Assembly: GCA_026008535.1 (NCBI GenBank)
Contig: BRKX01000018.1
Span: forward strand, 45,997,588 to 46,061,587
Reading direction: 5' to 3'
Origin: Perilla frutescens
Taxonomy: Eukaryota > Streptophyta > Magnoliopsida > Lamiales > Lamiaceae
DNA: 64,000 nt
A program made the position numbers and the translations under genes. Shown here piece after piece: positions 10,762 to 22,186 of the stretch; the first letter of the stretch is position 1; every line of letters begins with the position of its first letter. Below the pieces are notes generated by a model. The model worked only from the letters and a program-made list of their open reading frames with translations, searched no databases and had not been told where the DNA came from.

Positions 10762-11976
10762 TGATACGACCCGGACAAATAACCTAGGACGATAATAACA
10801 ACGTAGCGGAAGACTTAGGATACGAAACACGTCAACTAAATGAAGGGTTCCGATCCGACTCGATAAATAACGAAAATACGACTAATCTAGACAACTAAAA
10901 TACCTAGAACGATGACACAAATATATAACACAAATCCAAAGGTATATGGGCTGAAAAGGAATGTATAGGGGCTGGAATTGTGGAGGTTTTCGTGTGTGAT
11001 GGCTTGTGAAGAATGGCTGGAGAAGGTAGGATATGATAGAGTACGATTGAACTTACGGTATGAATGGATTGGCGTAGAACACGATCACGATCTTGGGGGC
11101 TGAATTGAAGCGTGCGTTGATGAAGTATGGATGGCAACGATTATGGTTGATGGATGATGATTCGTTGATGTGAATCACAACCCGATAGCCTCCTTGAATC
11201 TCGAACGTACCCAAGGATGAAATCTCTAAGTTGATCTTCGGATAGCGAATACCGGTTAATCCCTCAAGTGGATTAAGCAATACCCTTGATTAAGACTTAA
11301 AGTTGCTAGCTCCAAGAATATGAATTTTAAATCAAAACTCACAAAGATTTTAAAGGGGGTTGAGACAATATTGAAAGCAAAGCTTAATAATTCAAATAAA
11401 GTCTAAAGTATCAATGTGACATGGTTCCCCTATTTATAGGACTATGGGGGAACGAAATTAAACATAAAATAAGGTTCAAAAATTGATCCAAAAGGGATCT
11501 CTAACTATACTAGGAAGATACCTAAACTAGAATTCTATTCAAGGTAGGAAATTGCCTTAAATACAATTCTAGTCAAACCTATTTAAATAATGAACGAAAA
11601 TTACATTATAAAATAAATAAAATCTGATCTAATAATGTCTCTAATTAAATAAAAACTATAGGTTAAAAATTATCAAGGGCCGAACTACTCGGTATGGGCA
11701 TACCGACCGAAACTAGTCGGTTTGGGCATACCGACGGGTTCACGCACACATGCACTTCAACTCTTCATGCATTGCTCTTCAAATCTTGATCTCCAATCTT
11801 TAATTATTAAAGGAGTAACAATCTTGGGGCTGCATTTAACTTCTTCTAATTCTTCAAACTTCTTGCGAATAATTGCTTGGAAACAACCTTGCAATTTCTT
11901 GGCTCGAAATCGTGTAATTGAACCTCTAAATGGCAGCTTCGGATTTAGTTCTTCAAGGCCTTGCATGGCTTCATCA
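10762..11976 (-). repeat. 5' LTR of element E (right copy)
   Basis: The same 1,215-bp unit as 7718-8932, starting TGATACGACC and ending CTTCATCA on the plus strand, followed by the TSD CTTTT. Confidence 0.93.
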
Positions 11977-13415
11977 CTTTTTCTGAAATTGAAGAAGAAA
12001 CCCAGATGGAGGAATCTGAAAAGCCTTCTCCGACACGAACTCCTTCCAAGAAGAAATCAACTAAATCTAAGAAAGCTCCTCAGACTAGACGGTCCAAGCG
12101 CCTTCACATGACTGGTAGCTCGTCGCGGACTCCGGTGGAGCCGATTGAGATCGTTAGTGAGGCTGAAGAGGAGGAGGAGTGTGACAAAGAGATATCGAAG
12201 AATTATTCGGGCAAGAAAACTCTTTCTGTTCATGGGTCAGACTCGGGGACAGGCGAGGAAGCTGAAGAGATGATTGTTGTCTCAAAGAAGGGTAAAAGGA
12301 AAATTTCTTTTTCTTCTCCTATGAAAGTTCACGGGAAAGTTGTGAAGAAAGTTAAGCGGAGTATTGCTCCAGCTGAGGAGGAAGCTGATTCAGAATCTGA
12401 TCTAGAGGTATCCAGGGCTAACTCAATTTTGTTTTATTCTGATCTTGCTAAGCGTAATTGGGATTTCTTTAAGAATAGGGAAATCTTGAATGATCGTGCG
12501 GTTGATTTAAAAGATTTTACTGGATATAACTTGGTTGAGTTTCTGAAAAAGAGGAAAGTATTGGGGAGTGTTACTTATGTGAAACCCTATGTTGCTGAAG
12601 TAGTTAGGTATTTTTATGCAAATTTGACACATGATTTCGGAAATCAAGCCTCTAAGCAATATGGTAAAGTTTTTGTACGAGGGAAGGTATTCACAGTTAC
12701 TCCGGCTAGGATTAATAAATTTTTGAGAATACCTAATGTTGTTGAAATTGATGAGGAGGTCAATGAGGAGTTGGAGGCTAAGATGGTTGATTTATTAACT
12801 GGAGGCCAAGCTGAGTTGTGGGTAGCTAATAAGAAACCTAACAGACTTGCTTCTGTCCTCACTTCATTGTTCTCTACACTTCACAAAATTTATGTGTCAA
12901 ACTGGATTCCTACTTCTAACACAACGATGGTGCCTTTTGAGCATGTTTGCTTGTTATATAAGGTTTATATGGGGGAAAAGGTGAATCTAGGGCAACATAT
13001 TTTCAATTCGATTGCCGAGATTGCCATGACAAAATCCAACAAGAAGTTGGTGGTTCCCTCTGTCATTTACAACATGTTATTGGACCAAGAGTTTAAGGCA
13101 ACAAAGAAGGATATTCTGACCTCCAAACTTCCTCTCCAGACTGTACAGAAAGCCTTTCTAGCCGATTCAAGGACTCGTGATCTTCCATGGAGAGATGCTA
13201 CTAAAACTGCTCATTCTTCATCCAAGTATCTTTGTACTATTCCTGTGTTTGTTTTGCAGGAACAAATCCATTTCGTCACTGCGTAGATTCAAATCTTTGA
13301 TAAACAAAGGCGCGTATTCCAACGTCTCCTTTCTTCCCAAAAAGGGGGAGAAGGCACCAGCCGAGGAGACCAACATGGAAGTGAGGATGAGGATGATGAA
13401 GAGCAGGAGGAGTAG

Positions 13416-13808
13416 AGGAAGGAAGGCTAAGGTGCTGAAGAACTGTAGTCTGTTGCAGTTTTTGTTTGATGTTTGTTAAACAATTTCTCCAACTTTGTTT
13501 CAAAAACAACTATGTTTTTATGTGTTTTTGTTTTGCTGCAGCCTAACTTATGATGCACTGATGATCTTATGATACACTAATGATCGTTTGATGTTAGAGT
13601 TTTAGTTGTTGATGATATAATATCATGTGATTATCTTTTTGGAATTTTGCGTGGTTTGCATGACAGGGGGAGAAATTGAGTAAATTATGATTTGTTTTAT
13701 TGTGCTTGTTCTTTTGTTCCAAGTACATGTTCAGGGGGAGTTTAGTTATGATTTAAGTATGTTACATGTGTGAAGTTGTTTTGGGAAGAAAGACAAAAAG
13801 GGGGAGAT
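13416..13808 (+). other. 3' non-coding region of A with repeated GGGGGAG tracts
   Basis: Holds three purine tracts containing GGGGGAG (near 13666, 13733 and 13799). The last, AAAAAGGGGGAG at 13795-13806, abuts the 3' LTR and is the likely polypurine tract. A fourth such tract lies just upstream inside the third ORF (about 13338-13350). Multiple polypurine-like motifs are a known trait of Sireviruses. Confidence 0.8.
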
Positions 13809-14422
13809 TGTTTAAACCGTTGGTTTGTTATTTTGGATATGTTTTGTTTTGTCTTTCTTTATTTGCTTGTACAGGAAGATAGTTGGTTGAGATATTCTAG
13901 GAAATCTGTTGTGATTGACTAGTTCAAAGAGTTGATCAAGATAAGGTTGTTGCAAGATAAGGTTGTTACGGAAGTTGCGGGCGTGCGGCGCAAATTTAGG
14001 AATGAAGATCATGGAGAGATCAAGTTGTTATTTGGAGTAGAGACCAAGTAATTAGTTTAGTATAAATAGGAATTATTTGTATAGAGATAGATACGAATCC
14101 AGAGATATAAATCAGATCTGTTTATAGAGATAATAGTTTTTCTACAAGTATTAGTTAAGACAACTTTAGTCACAACCTTCTGTGAAGGAAGAGATAAAGT
14201 GTCTTAAGTTTAGTAAAAGTTTTCTTGTAGTGTTTTTGTAATTCACAAATTCATAGTGAATATTTTGCCCTGAGGCACTTCGCGAGATTATAGAAATATA
14301 ATCTCGTGAAATTTTCAATCCATTGTTCTGTTACTATATTTCCGCTACATGTTCAAAGTTGTCCCAACTTTAGATACAACTTTGATCACAACTCTGTCAA
14401 AACCGAGAGTTCGGTTTCTTCA
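13809..14422 (+). repeat. 3' LTR of element A
   Basis: 614 bp, TG...CA, about three differences from the 5' LTR, followed by the TSD TATTT. Confidence 0.95.
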
Positions 14423-15486
14423 TATTTTATGTTGATTCTTCATTTTTTACATAGATTATTGTATAAAAAAATTGGAAAAATCATTTTTTTTCTCCATATA
14501 TATGAACATGGGTTTCTGTTAAATTAATAGTAAATGTTAAGTTTTTATTCAATTCTAGATAAATTTATTGGATAGATTTTGATGATTTTTTTTTCCTTGC
14601 ATTTTTTAGGGTGAAAGAGGGGCAAATGGAGACCGTGAATTTGGTGTTTAATTATAAAGGTAGATGGGTTCATACACCTAATTTATCATATATTGAGGGT
14701 CAAAGTAGTAATGTAGAGAATACAGACATAGATTTCTTATCCTTTACCCATATGATTAAAAGGTACAAAGAGGAATTTCAAATGCCAAATGTGACTAAAT
14801 TAATGTACCAAAAACATGGATAAACACATGAAAAAGGGCTGGTAGTGATTGATAATGACGCTGGGATTTGTCAGATGATAAAATTTATAAGACATTTAAG
14901 TGTTGATGATATTGTTCATATTTTTCGAGTGGAAGATATTGGGGACATAACTTACATAAGTAGTCAAGCACTGCTTATAACTGGGGGTCTGATTGTCTTA
15001 TAGAAAAGTGGGGAACTGGTTTAATTATATTGATGAAAATGATCCATTTATGTCTGAATTGATGGATGGATTAATAATAAAGATTGGGTAATTAAAGATG
15101 ATTCTGGTAGTAATGGGAGGGGTGAACATGTGATCCAACAATCTAGAAAGGGTAAAGAGGTCTTCCAGATTGGTATTGATTTTTTCTGATTCAGGACTAG
15201 AATCTGAAAATTATAGTTGTGGGGAGCAGTCAGATAGTGATAATGAGGAAGAAACTTTTGATAGTGAAGCTGAGGCTGTTGACATGAAATTAATGAATCA
15301 AAGCAGAAAAAAAATGAAATATGATGTAGATGACAACAATCCATATTTTATGCTAGGGATGACATTTCATGACGCAAGTGAGGCTAGGCTTGCAATTGCT
15401 AGGTATAGCATTGCAAAATGTACCCCTTTGAAAATTAGGCCAAATGAGGCAAAGAGATTTCGAGCTAAATGTAAAACTGATGGGTG

Positions 15487-16649
15487 TGTAACACCCTAAT
15501 TTTATAAACCTAGAATGCTATTTATTTTATAAAAACTAACATATAAAATAATGCATGAAAGAGAATTTAAAACATTTTCTCAAATATGGAATAAAACTAA
15601 TAATAGAAAATCATAATAATACATTAATAAACTTCTATTTAAGAAACTTACATAATATATAATTCATATAACATAGTGCGGAAGCGTTTTTAATAAGTTT
15701 AAACATCTAAGCATATTTTAAATTAGAATCAATCCAACAGAAATATCAACTAAAGTTTAGTAGTCAAACGAGTTTCATAACTTAGAAATTTAAATAAAAA
15801 CTCATAACACATCCATCTCCTCCTTGCCATCACCAAACTCCTCAACCTGAAATGTTGTATTATAGGGATGAGTATAACGAATACACTCAGTGGAGAATAC
15901 GCATTATCCAAAACATATTAAACGAGTAACTCATATTCAGACATTCATGCCATGTCACATAATAATAATTGTTTGAACAGTGGGGAGTCAGCCCAAAGGC
16001 AACTTATCACGGCCTCAGACCTATTCACGGTCTCTGAACAAGTATATGCATATACACATGCACGGTGGGCGACCCAAGGACAACTTTTATGATCCCGGAC
16101 CTATGAACGGTCCCTGGCATACTTTAACTTTAACTTTCACATAAACATTCAGTCGAACAATAAATCACAAGTTCAATATATAATGGATAATAAATAACCA
16201 CGTGCGTATAAAATTCCCCACCTTTACTTTGAAGACCTTTTACTCGACTTTCCAATGCAAAAAGTTAAAGACTTGTAGGAACTAACTCGCCTTCACCTAG
16301 CAGAGAATATAATTATTTATATTAAATAATTAAAGTTATTAAGATATGGAATGCTTAATTTTATTAAAAGATTAAAGTTTTTTTTTAATCAAAAACTTAT
16401 ATATAAATCCATGAATATATATTAAGCAGAATTAGAGTTATGGTGATGTCTCATATATACGATTTCAAATAATATTCATGAATAATTAAGGGAAGACAAA
16501 AGCTTTATTATTTAAATATTATTTGAAGACTTTAGGGATAGACTTTTAATAGCCTAAGAATTGGTCAACGTATTTATCTAAAGCAAATATCATATCTCAA
16601 GAATTGAATTCTTATATCAATACTCTTTTCCTTAAATCCCTAACAGACC

Positions 16650-16694
<45 letters not shown>

Positions 16695-17832
16695 TCTCTT
16701 CTGCTACTCTTCTACATCTCCTTCTTTATTTTCTTTTTCTTTTTACTTTTATCTCTATTGCTTTTTCCCAATTCTTATTCTCCAACATCAAATATCCCAT
16801 TAAATAACCTAATTACTAGTAGGGATGTGAGAAAATACGTCAGTTCTAATTACAATTGAATTGAAGATGGCCTTCAACTTCAGGGTTTTGAATCAAGGAA
16901 GCACAGCACTAATTTGAAGGCTTAACATCAGATTCGATTCAATGAATTTGAAGGATTGCTTCTGGGTTGATTTTACGAAGTAAAACAGAGATACTACAGG
17001 TAATGCAATTTTTATATATGTCTAATTTCCTAAAATTTTGACATTACCAATAATATATATAACAATTAACCATTAAAAAATACAAATTCGAATACAGGTT
17101 TGCCATGGAAGTTTGAAGGATTATCAGTTACAAAGTGACAGGAGTTTCTTTTCTTTTCTGGTCAAGATAATCGAATTCTGAATATTCTGTTGTAGAACAA
17201 GATGAACATGAATTAATCTTTAAGGAGAACGATTTCAAGAAATTGTATGGGGATTTTCTTGAGTGAATACTTGCCTCTGAATTTTGTCTGAAACTTGAAT
17301 TTGAACTCTTATTTTGATGTACTTCTTGAACGAATTGATGAACTCTTCATCTTGATTCGAATATAGAAATGTGGCTTTGAATTGTAAGGTTTGGTGTGAA
17401 CAGAGAGATGCTTCATCGTTGAAGGTGGTTTCTTTGAAGATCTTGGTGGCTCAAATGAGTTTAATTGGTTTCTGATGAGAGGTTTTGATAGGAAAGAAAT
17501 AAACTGCTTTTTTGTAGTTGAATTTTGATCGTGGAATGGAGGAGGAATTACTATATTATTATTATTATTATTATTTTTATTTTTTTTTATTATTCAGCTT
17601 CTAGATTTTAGAATAATTATTGGTTATTAATTGATTTAATCCCATAAGGATTTATGGATTTAATATTTTATTCAATATTTTATTTAATTATCAGTCATTA
17701 AATATTAAAATTTAAATTTTTCTCTGCTGGCGACGCGACTAAAAATATAAATTATATAGCTGATATTATTATAACGACAAGACTAAAAATACTATATTTA
17801 TAAATAATAATTTTGAAAAATGGGTCATTACA
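15487..17832 (-). mobile_element. Solo Gypsy LTR inside the MULE gene
   Basis: A 2,346-bp insertion, TGTAACACCC...GGGTCATTACA, with a perfect 5-bp TSD GGGTG (15482-15486 and 17833-17837). There is no internal domain, so it is a solo LTR left by LTR-LTR recombination. The GGGTGTTACA end on the minus strand matches the 3' ends of Tekay-type LTRs, suggesting minus orientation. An internal ACACTCAGTGG motif also resembles the Tekay LTR at 18655. It carries a (TC)n tract at 16651-16692 and (TTA)n near 17550. Confidence 0.85.
16651..16692. repeat. (TC)n microsatellite
   Basis: About 21 uninterrupted TC units in the solo LTR. Confidence 0.95.
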
Positions 17833-19609
17833 GGGTGTTCATTTCATCTATTCATATCTAGTGAGGATAATGGTGGGGCTTTGATGGTGAAAAGAATAGA
17901 TGATGAACATATTTCTTTGAGGGATGAGAACAATAAATCAGCAACAGCCAAGTTTCTTGCCTCTAAGTTTAAATCCAAAGTTTATTAGAGGCCAAAAACT
18001 TCAGTTCAAAACTTGAAAGTTGACACCGAGAAACAAATGAAACTGTGTGTGTCTAAGTATAAATGCAAGAGAGCTAAAAAGATTATACTTAATGAGTTGG
18101 AAGGTAGCTATAAGGCTGAATATGCTAATATTGGAGCTTATGTTGGTCAAATTAAACAGAGAAATCCAGATATTAACACTGCCCACTTAGAAATTTGTGA
18201 GGAATCATTGAAAGATGGAGAATTTGTGTTTAAGAAAATATATATCTGTTTTGATGTTCTTAAGAGGGGTTGGAGGGAGGGTTGTAGACCCATTATAGGA
18301 TTGGATGGTAGTCACTTAAAGGGGACTGTTAAGGGACAGGTCTTGGCTATAGTAGGTAAAGACGGGAACGAGCAAATATTTCCAATTGCTTGGGCCGTAA
18401 CAAGTATTGAAAACAAGGAGAATTGGGCCTGATTTCTACAATTGCTGGTTAAAGATTTGCAGATTGGAGATGATGGCAAGAATTTCACTATAATTTCAGA
18501 TATGCAGAAGGTACTCTAAATATTTGTTTGGTAATATATACAAAATTTCATATATTTTTCTGGTTTATCTTTTACTCAATAATGTTCTCTATGTTTGATA
18601 TAGGGTTTGGTACATGCTGTAAGTAAAGTATTGCCACTTGTTGAGCATAGATTTTGTAACGCCCTGATCCCAGAAGAATAGTGACAAGGGACCCACGCGC
18701 TACTGGAGAAAAGGAAAAAGGGGTTGTGGCATAAAAATAATCATAGAAATAGGGTTAGTGCCCCAAATATTTGGGCAGCATAACCTCTGTAATTAGAATT
18801 TAGCTACGCTCTAAGGCGTTTTAGAAGGAACTTGAATCAATGATCAATCATCAAAGGGAACTTATCCCACCAATTAATTGTAAAGACAGATCTCAATAAC
18901 AAACACAAATCATATTATGGTTCAAACAACTGAAGACAAACTATATCAGAGTAAACGGAACAAGCGTAAAGCATTTTTATTAAACTTAAGCAAAATATTT
19001 CCAACTACTTCTTTGTTTAGAGTATCTAAGATCTCTAAACAACGCAAAAAGAGCAAACATATATCAACAAAAACACAGCCCCTGTCCCAGCTTCGTCATC
19101 TTCCAGCCTGTCTCTCAACCTGAAAATATTTAGAAAAGATTTGGGCTAAGTACTAGTGTACTCAGTGGGCAAATTTTGATAAACAGTTCACAAGCATTTT
19201 ATAAATATGAATATCGTATCTACACAAGTATAACAATGGAAAGGTTTCAAATATTAAAAAAATATTCCATGTATACAAAGCTTCTTTTAACCTTGCACAC
19301 TCTATCTCAACTGTCTCTTCCTACAGTGTCTTAACTTATATACACGTCCTCCAGCTCAGCTGTCTAATAAAGGTTAGTGTACACGGTCCCAAAGCTTTAA
19401 GGATCCGAACTCGAGTCTAGTTAAGCACTCAATATTTTCGTAGGATACTGACGAACGCAAACAGTGAGAGAAATCATTTTGATACAGATATTCATGCTTT
19501 AAAGTTATAAGCAGTTGAGCTTATTAGCTGAACATAATTTGAGAAAAATATAGCCCACCTGAATAATAGATAAACTTTCAAACTCTTGGTTGATCCTGCT
19601 CAGGTTTTA

Positions 19610-20050
19610 GGGAAAAGGGTCTCTCAGGCCCCTGAACTTTTTGGCGGGGACCTCGCAGGCCCCTGTACTTTTTTTTGGCTCAATTGAGCCCCTCAACTTT
19701 TCTTTTGGGTTCTATTGGGCCCCTCCGTCAAGCCCCTGTAGACGGCACCATCGACATGAAACGACGTCATTTTAGATTTTATTTATATTAAAAGAAATTC
19801 TAAAATCAATTAAAAAGTAACCCGACCCGAAATGACCCAAACCCCCCAACCCGTCTCCTCTACCCGTTTCTAAAGAGTCTTTTCTCTCGAATGAAATAAT
19901 CCTTCAGTTGGAGTCGGAAACCCTAATCACAGTTTTTGTAAATCTCAATCCTCACTCTATTATTCAAGGTAAAATCGTTGATTATCCTTCTTCATTTTGC
20001 TTTTGACGCTTAAATCCGACTACTTTTTTTTTTCTAAATCACAGTGAATT

Positions 20051-20082
<32 letters not shown>

Positions 20083-20679
20083 CGTATTATTATAAGAAAA
20101 ATATGGCCTATTTCGTGAAGATTTTTCTTCTGCTACTCGTATATTGATGAATCATATACGCGGCATCTTTGCTGCTTAATGTGCGTGTTTTGGTAAACTT
20201 GTTTGTAGTTATTGATTATGCAGAATGCAGTTGAATCCTTCTGCGAATTAATTGTAAATATTGTGTTTACATGTCTATGTATAATTTTGTAGGTGGGTAT
20301 AGGAATAGTTGTTTATTTCGTGGTTGATTCTTTGCCGCATCACCAATCTTAGTTTCATCGGCTAGATCATCAACTCAAACCAAGGCCCCTGTTTCAGATT
20401 TCGTACACCAATTTGAAACGGGTAGAGGAGACGGGTTGGGGGGTTTGGGTCATTTCGGGTCGGGTTACTTTTTAATTGATTTTAGAATTTTTTTAATATA
20501 AATAAAACCTAAAACGACGTCGTTTCATGTCGAACTAACGGTGCTGTCTACAGGGGCTTGACGGAGGGGCCCAATAGAACCCAAAAAAAAAGTTGAGGGG
20601 CTCAATTGAGCCAAAAAAAAGTACAGGTGCCTGCGAGGTCCCCGCCAAAAAGTTCAGGGGCCTACGAGACCCTTTTCCC
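19610..20679. mobile_element. Mutator-type MITE / possible Pack-MULE with ~260-bp TIRs
   Basis: Long terminal inverted repeats (19610-19870 and 20415-20679) begin GGGAAAAGGGTCTC. A 9-bp target duplication flanks it, CAGGTTTTA (19601-19609) versus CAGGTTCTA (20680-20688), with one mismatch; this length is diagnostic of Mutator elements. There is no transposase. The 0.54-kb core looks like a host 5' UTR and first intron: a CCCTAATC-containing leader, a donor-like AAG/GTAAAA near 19968, a (TC)n tract, and an acceptor-like TTTTGTAG/GTGGG near 20292. That is the usual cargo of a Pack-MULE, though the source gene is not recognised. Confidence 0.85.
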
Positions 20680-20688
20680 CAGGTTCTA

Positions 20689-21540
20689 TTATATCTTTTG
20701 GGCCTACAACAATGATCATTGGCTTAGTTTAACTAAAGAGCCTCTATCAAAACTTAATTCCTAAGTTTAATTTTTAAATTTGATATTAAACTTCATTATT
20801 AATTAATTCTATATTTCCTATAAATTTGATATCATTTCTAAGTTAGAGAATAGAAAACAGAATACATGTAGCATGCTTATACGATTATTATTTCATAAAA
20901 TTGAAGTAACATAATTACTCGGGATACTATCTTCTAAATAGCTGGTAAATATTGTATTTCAAAATTGAACACTGATCATTTATTTGTTTTGCTATATCAG
21001 TTATTGAGAAGTGTTAAATCATCAAATGATAATTAGCTTAACCCTGTGATGTATTGTTAAATCAACTACTCTTGATTACATAATAAATAACTATTCTCTG
21101 CAACAAATAAAATTTATAGAACATAAATAATCAATTTGTTATTAAAACTAATTAATCACGTAAAAGTACAATCTAATTTTAAAATAAAAGATTTATGTTC
21201 CTAAATAATTAATTAAGGAATTCTAGGTTAGATAAAAGAAATTTAGATAAAATTTATGGGTTAAATTGATATTTAAATAATTTGAGCTAATTCAAATTTT
21301 AATAAATCTGAAAATTAGAAAATTGTGGCCTAATATAATCTGGACTAGATATTAATTTCTAAAAAGTTTATAGGATCCAAATGTATTTTTTCAAATTTAT
21401 ATGAAATTTATATACCTTCTGGGGGTTTTTTTTTCTAATTTCTGCAAATTAATGAGGTTGGGCCATTATGCAATTTACTTTATTGCAATTAAATTCTTCT
21501 TTTTCTTCCTTCTAAAGTGGCGTCATTCAGCTATTGAGAA
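20689..21540. other. AT-rich body of the reversed Tekay LTR
   Basis: Continuation of the LTR to the right of the MITE. It is AT-rich with no coding frame and is weakly alignable to 57230-57900 in reverse. Confidence 0.6.
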
Positions 21541-22186
21541 AATGAAGAACAACTAAAGAATCACCAAGTGCTTGCCTAAATCCCACTTCCTTTTCATCCT
21601 CTTTGCAAAATCATAATAAGAAGAATAGAACACAAATCGAAAATCCCTAAATTTCACTCCTAAAATCCCTAATTCTTCTTCCCCCCTTTTCTTCTTTTCT
21701 TTTTCCGACGTTGGTGAACTCACCGCCATCCACCGATGACGCGAAGACCTGACCCTGAACCTGCAGCATGGTCCGACAACTTCAGCCATGAGGCGGCCAT
21801 AGCGACAACACAATGTAAATTCTCCGGTGACTCAATTTCATCCGGAGCTCGGTACGACGCCCGCGACTGACTGGCGAAACGTAGACCTCCGACATGACTT
21901 AGACTAGCGTCGCCGAGACCCGAGCCTAGCCGACGAGCCCTCCTCTGCTTCGACTCAACCCAACAGCTTCTCTCTTTCTAATTCTATTTTTTTTAATTCT
22001 ACATTATGTAGCTCTAAATTCTGAAATAATTTTAGTATGAAATTCACATATTTGAGTATGAAGGATTTTGATTGAAATTTGCTATATTGAAAGTGGTCTC
22101 GGGAAATCTATTTGAGGGTGGTGCTGTTTTAATTTTGAATTGATGCATTAAGAAATAGGAGTTGATGGTTTACATTGATATAATTC

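Larger units (their letters stand above)
7718..11976 (-). mobile_element. Non-autonomous LTR retrotransposon nested in A (element E)
   Basis: Two 1,215-bp LTRs (7718-8932 and 10762-11976) with TG/CA ends differ at about seven positions, and a perfect 5-bp duplication CTTTT flanks them (7713-7717 and 11977-11981). The primer site lies beside the right LTR and the polypurine tract beside the left LTR, so the element runs on the minus strand. The internal part is only 1,829 bp and has no protease, RT, RNase H or integrase. It carries one ORF whose end resembles the C-terminus of Gypsy polyproteins. It must have been moved by enzymes supplied in trans. Confidence 0.93.
7229..13415 (+). pseudogene. 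Envelope-position third ORF of element A, split by element E
   Basis: The coding parts are 7229-7717 and 11982-13415; element E and its TSD copy lie between. The last codon before E (TTT, 7715-7717) and the first after the TSD (TCT, 11982) are in the same frame, so only E interrupts it. The N-terminal part is Pro/Ser-rich. A basic, Ser-rich and acidic stretch follows (about 11990-12410). The globular part (about 12420-13200) resembles the plant family called putative plant transposon protein (PF20167), with YFYANL, GKVFVRGKVFTVTPARINKFL and NWIPTSNTT. A TAG at 13284-13286 precedes a further in-frame 42 codons ending at 13415, including the LLSSQKGG tail shared with B and C. Function is unknown; no signal peptide or membrane segment is visible. 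Confidence 0.75.
952..14422 (+). mobile_element. Complete Sirevirus-type Ty1/Copia retrotransposon (element A)
   Basis: The two 614-bp LTRs (952-1565 and 13809-14422) start TG, end CA and differ at about three positions. They are flanked by a perfect 5-bp duplication TATTT (947-951 and 14423-14427). In order inside: a tRNA-iMet type primer site, gag, protease, DD35E integrase, reverse transcriptase, RNase H, an extra envelope-position ORF, repeated GGGGGAG tracts, and the 3' LTR. The INT-RT-RH order marks Copia. The extra ORF plus repeated polypurine motifs are Sirevirus traits. The near-identical LTRs imply recent insertion. Its 13.5-kb length includes the nested 4.26-kb element E. It lies inside the 5' part of a MULE. 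Confidence 0.95.
14626..18654 (+). pseudogene. Mutator-like (MULE) transposase, degenerate and interrupted
   Basis: A cut-and-paste DNA transposase. Upstream is intron-like sequence ending TTTTTTAG at 14608. The N-terminal part (METVNLVFNYKGRW, 14626-14823) ends at a TAA; degraded sequence follows. From about 15190 an acidic stretch leads into the MuDR DNA-binding domain (MTFHDASEARLAIARYSI...AKCKTDGC). That domain is split by the solo LTR 15487-17832 and resumes at 17833 (FHLFISSED). The MULE catalytic core follows at 18250-18654: GCRPIIGLDGSHLKG, GNEQIFPIAWAV, then SDMQK/GLVHAV across a 93-bp intron (18511-18603). TAG at 17985 and TGA at 18430 break it. It stops at VEHRFC where the Tekay LTR begins; the rest is missing. 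Confidence 0.85.
18655..22186 (-). mobile_element. Truncated Tekay-type Gypsy LTR, reversed
   Basis: From TGTAACGCCCTGATCCC onward this is the reverse complement of the LTR at 55643-58801. Shared landmarks include the TATA region (CTTATATACACGTCC near 19340), the block around 19150-19200 (matches 58270-58340) and a purine-rich segment near 21640-21720 (matches about 57090-57160). About 0.7 kb of the LTR's 5' part is missing on the right, where a Copia fragment begins. The left edge cuts the MULE transposase gene. Excluding the MITE nested at 19610-20679, about 2.46 kb of LTR remains. Confidence 0.85.

Noticed and set aside
16604..16807. Forward frame with Leu-Ser repeats
   Set aside because: Translation of a (TC)n microsatellite inside a solo LTR.
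21553..21813. Reverse-strand 86-codon frame, and the similar forward frame at 56974-57240
   Set aside because: Both lie in the Tekay LTR; the two LTR copies do not keep a common frame.
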